Positions 22,808 through 24,116 of a stretch of DNA of 24,116 nt are shown piece after piece. The DNA is taken from NCBI GenBank assembly GCA_035499215.1, contig DATJZH010000108.1, positions 1-24,116 on the forward strand, read 5' to 3'. The stretch's first letter is position 1. Every line of letters begins with the position of its first letter. The translations under genes and the position numbers were made by a program. Under the pieces are notes generated by a model that worked only from the letters and a program-made list of their open reading frames with translations, had not been told where the DNA came from and did not search any database. Origin of the DNA: DATJZH01 sp035499215. Its GTDB lineage: Bacteria > Actinomycetota > Actinomycetes > Streptosporangiales > Streptosporangiaceae.

Positions 22808-23171
22808 CCGGGCGCCCTCCTGCGGTTGCCGATCCGCTTGCTGCCTGCCGGGTCCCCTACCAAACACGCCGCTCCCCCGTCTGTGACGCGGTCCGCTCTG
22901 ATAACCGTGCGTAGCGTTCCGCGCCACAATAGTTACTCAGCGTAACAGTGCTTACCCGGCCCCGCCCGCACAGAACCTGCATCCGCGTAAACGATCAGCA
23001 ATTCAATGTTCACGAAACGGGAGGTACAAGCCCCGGTTCTGGGGCAGATCCCAGTTCCCGGAAGCCGTTCCAGCGCCGCGATGGCGGCACCACCACAGCC
23101 CGAGGATTCCCCGGTGCTGAGGTCTCATCCGGACTCGCGGATACTGTGCAGCAGGACAGTCTCCGGACCGG
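22808..23171. other. Divergent intergenic region between transpeptidase copy 2 and the DedA-like gene
   Basis: This 364-bp stretch has no frame with coding character. It is less GC-rich than its surroundings. It contains a palindrome in a putative promoter (22926-22954), and at 23018-23054 a group of mutually exclusive hairpins (CGGG/CCCG, CCCC/GGGG and CTGGG/CCCAG sharing bases). A GATACT hexamer near 23139 could be a -10 for the plus-strand gene. Nothing matching a known riboswitch was recognised. Confidence 0.6.
22926..22954 (-). promoter_or_regulatory. Putative promoter with palindromic operator in its spacer
   Basis: On the minus strand TAAGCA (22954-22949), 17 bases, then TATTGT (22931-22926). 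The spacer contains GTTAC-N5-GTAAC (22932-22946), a perfect five-base inverted repeat. The start would lie about 110 bases before the transpeptidase copy 2 ATG. The -35 matches only three of six consensus bases; the palindrome itself is plain. Confidence 0.45.
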
Positions 23172-24116
23172 GTGACTGAGGTGGACGCGCAGGTATCGTC
23201 AGGCCCGCTCAGGCAGGGCGGCCGGGCCGGGAAGGCGGCCGCGGCCCCCTCTCCCGTCGTGCCGTCCCCGGCCGCGCCGTCCCCGGCCGCGCCGTCCCCG
23301 GCCGCGCCGTCCCCGGCCGCGCCGTCCCCGGCCGCGCCGTCCCCGGCCCCCTCTCCCGTCGCGCCCTCCCCGGCCTGCGCGCTAGGGTGGCGGCCGTGGG
23401 TCGGGCGGCCACGGGCCGCAGACCTTGCCTGCGTTATCGGACTCGCGGTGAGCGGCGTGTACCAGCTCGCGATGATCCCGCTCACGCCGGCGCTGATCGC
23501 CACGCGTCCGGTTCTGCTTGAGGCCCTGTCTGGCTCGACGCCGTCGATCGTGGCCGCGGGCGCGTTCGCCGAGGTCGGCAGCAAGCTGCAGATGACCGTC
23601 GTGGTCGCTGCGGCGCTGCCCGGCCTGATGATGTTCGACGTGCTGTTCTGGTGGGCAGGCGTGCTGTGGGGGGACCGCGCGGTGGACCGGCTCGGCCAGC
23701 GCAGCAGCCGGGCGGCCGCTGTCGCCCGGCGGGCCAAGCAGCGGGAATCACGGTTTGCCGGGCTGCCGGTGCTGCTGGCGGCATTCCTGCCCGGCACGCC
23801 AGCGCCGCTGGTGTACGCCGCGGCGGGCTGGGCCGGCTTGCGGCTCCTTCCGTTCCTCGTCTTCGATGCCATTGGCTCGCTTGCGTGGGCGGCACTGCTG
23901 GCGGGACTGGGATACGAACTCGGCCCGCACGGCGTCGCCGCGGCGAACCTTGTCTCGCATTACGCGCTGGTCGCCACCATCGCACTGCTGGCAATCGCGG
24001 TGACGCCACGTGCCGGGCATGTCCTGCGTGCGCGGCGGCAACGTGCCCGCGTACGGCAGCGGCTGGTGACGGCGGCAGGCACCAGCGCCGACGGGGCGCC
24101 AGAGGCGGTGGGCAGC
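23172..24116 (+). CDS. DedA/VTT-like membrane protein with Pro/Ser/Ala repeat leader, C-terminus cut by the window
   Basis: The frame stays open from 23121 to the window end; 315 codons are seen from the GTG at 23172 (VTEVDAQ), with a second possible GTG at 23181. Neither has a strong ribosome site. Residues 22-69 are Pro/Ser/Ala-rich, including six PSPAA-type units from a 15-bp DNA repeat. Hydrophobic segments follow at about 85-110, 140-167, 197-220, 224-248 and 262-279. The part RESRFAGLPVLLAAFLPGTP, AAAGW and FDAIGSLAWAALLAGLGYELG resembles the re-entrant/VTT core of DedA-family proteins, proposed lipid flippases or proton-coupled transporters. A basic tail (RARRQRARVRQR) follows. I rate the fold likely and the substrate unknown. 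It is divergent from the transpeptidases. Confidence 0.75.
   Translation, partial: MTEVDAQVSSGPLRQGGRAGKAAAAPSPVVPSPAAPSPAAPSPAAPSPAAPSPAAPSPAPSPVAPSPACALGWRPWVGRPRAADLACVIGLAVSGVYQLAMIPLTPALIATRPVLLEALSGSTPSIVAAGAFAEVGSKLQMTVVVAAALPGLMMFDVLFWWAGVLWGDRAVDRLGQRSSRAAAVARRAKQRESRFAGLPVLLAAFLPGTPAPLVYAAAGWAGLRLLPFLVFDAIGSLAWAALLAGLGYELGPHGVAAANLVSHYALVATIALLAIAVTPRAGHVLRARRQRARVRQRLVTAAGTSADGAPEAVGS
23261..23350 (+). repeat. 15-bp tandem repeat, six copies
   Basis: GCCGTCCCCGGCCGC begins at 23261, 23276, 23291, 23306, 23321 and 23336; the first five copies are identical and the last ends in CCCC instead of CCGC. The period is five codons, so the array adds PSPAA units to the N-terminus of the DedA-like protein without a frameshift. 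No spacers, so it is not a CRISPR array. Confidence 0.95.

Noticed and set aside
22948..23175. Small plus-strand frame whose stop overlaps the DedA-like GTG (GTGA)
   Set aside because: The overlap looks like a coupled leader gene, but third-position GC is low for this genome, there is no ribosome site before its GTG, and the start falls beside the putative divergent promoter.
23261..23350. CRISPR-like array
   Set aside because: The 15-bp units are directly adjacent with no spacers and no cas genes nearby; it is a coding minisatellite.
23003..23872. Minus-strand open frame of 289 codons with GDGAAGDGAAG repeats
   Set aside because: It mirrors the 15-bp repeat and the DedA-like gene. The plus strand gives a coherent series of hydrophobic helices and GC-rich third positions, the minus frame does not.

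Overview
The window is a very GC-rich (roughly 70% by eye) stretch of actinobacterial chromosome. GTG and TTG starts are common, coding regions prefer G/C at the third codon position, and the gene set includes phosphatidylinositol mannoside (PIM) synthesis genes, an Eis-type acetyltransferase, Ig-like/YkuD L,D-transpeptidases and an EF-G2. Gene order follows the conserved actinobacterial block thrS-HIT-pgsA-patA-pimA-(variable)-pdxS-pdxT-yebC-ruvCAB-yajC-secD-secF-apt-relA. The style suggests a Streptosporangiales- or Frankia-like organism rather than Mycobacterium, but genus cannot be fixed from sequence alone.

Layout, left to right. (1) 1-5190, minus strand: an operon reading from a recognisable promoter near 5162-5190 through yajC, secD, secF and apt into relA, whose 3' part lies outside the window. 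(2) 5313-7704, minus strand: ruvC-ruvA-ruvB with overlapping starts and stops, headed by a perfect LexA/SOS box. (3) 7908-11523, minus strand: pdxS-pdxT (PLP synthase), yebC and an Eis-like acetyltransferase, tightly packed. (4) 11648-14970, minus strand: pgsA-patA-pimA plus a LemA-like small membrane protein, the first steps of PIM assembly. (5) 15218-17368, plus strand: an EF-G2-type translational GTPase, placed between pgsA and the HIT gene. (6) 17417-20040, minus strand: a HIT-family Ap4A phosphorylase-like protein and thrS. (7) 20180-22807, minus strand: two tandem paralogous L,D-transpeptidase-like exported proteins with an altered catalytic motif. (8) 23172-24116, plus strand: a DedA/VTT-like membrane protein with a Pro/Ser/Ala repeat leader, cut by the window edge.

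Most of the window is housekeeping: translation, stringent response, protein export, Holliday-junction resolution, vitamin B6, PIM lipids and wall cross-linking. I see no phage, IS element, CRISPR array, tRNA or rRNA. The points worth a second look are the paired transpeptidases in which the usual SHGC(x)R signature reads SLGCVE, the EF-G2 with non-canonical G-motifs inserted into a conserved operon, several in-frame minisatellites that lengthen low-complexity regions of core genes (relA, pdxS, the DedA-like gene), a palindrome inside a putative promoter spacer upstream of one transpeptidase, and a 45-bp-period direct repeat in the pgsA/fusA2 divergent promoter region. None of these clearly amounts to a new defence or mobile system.
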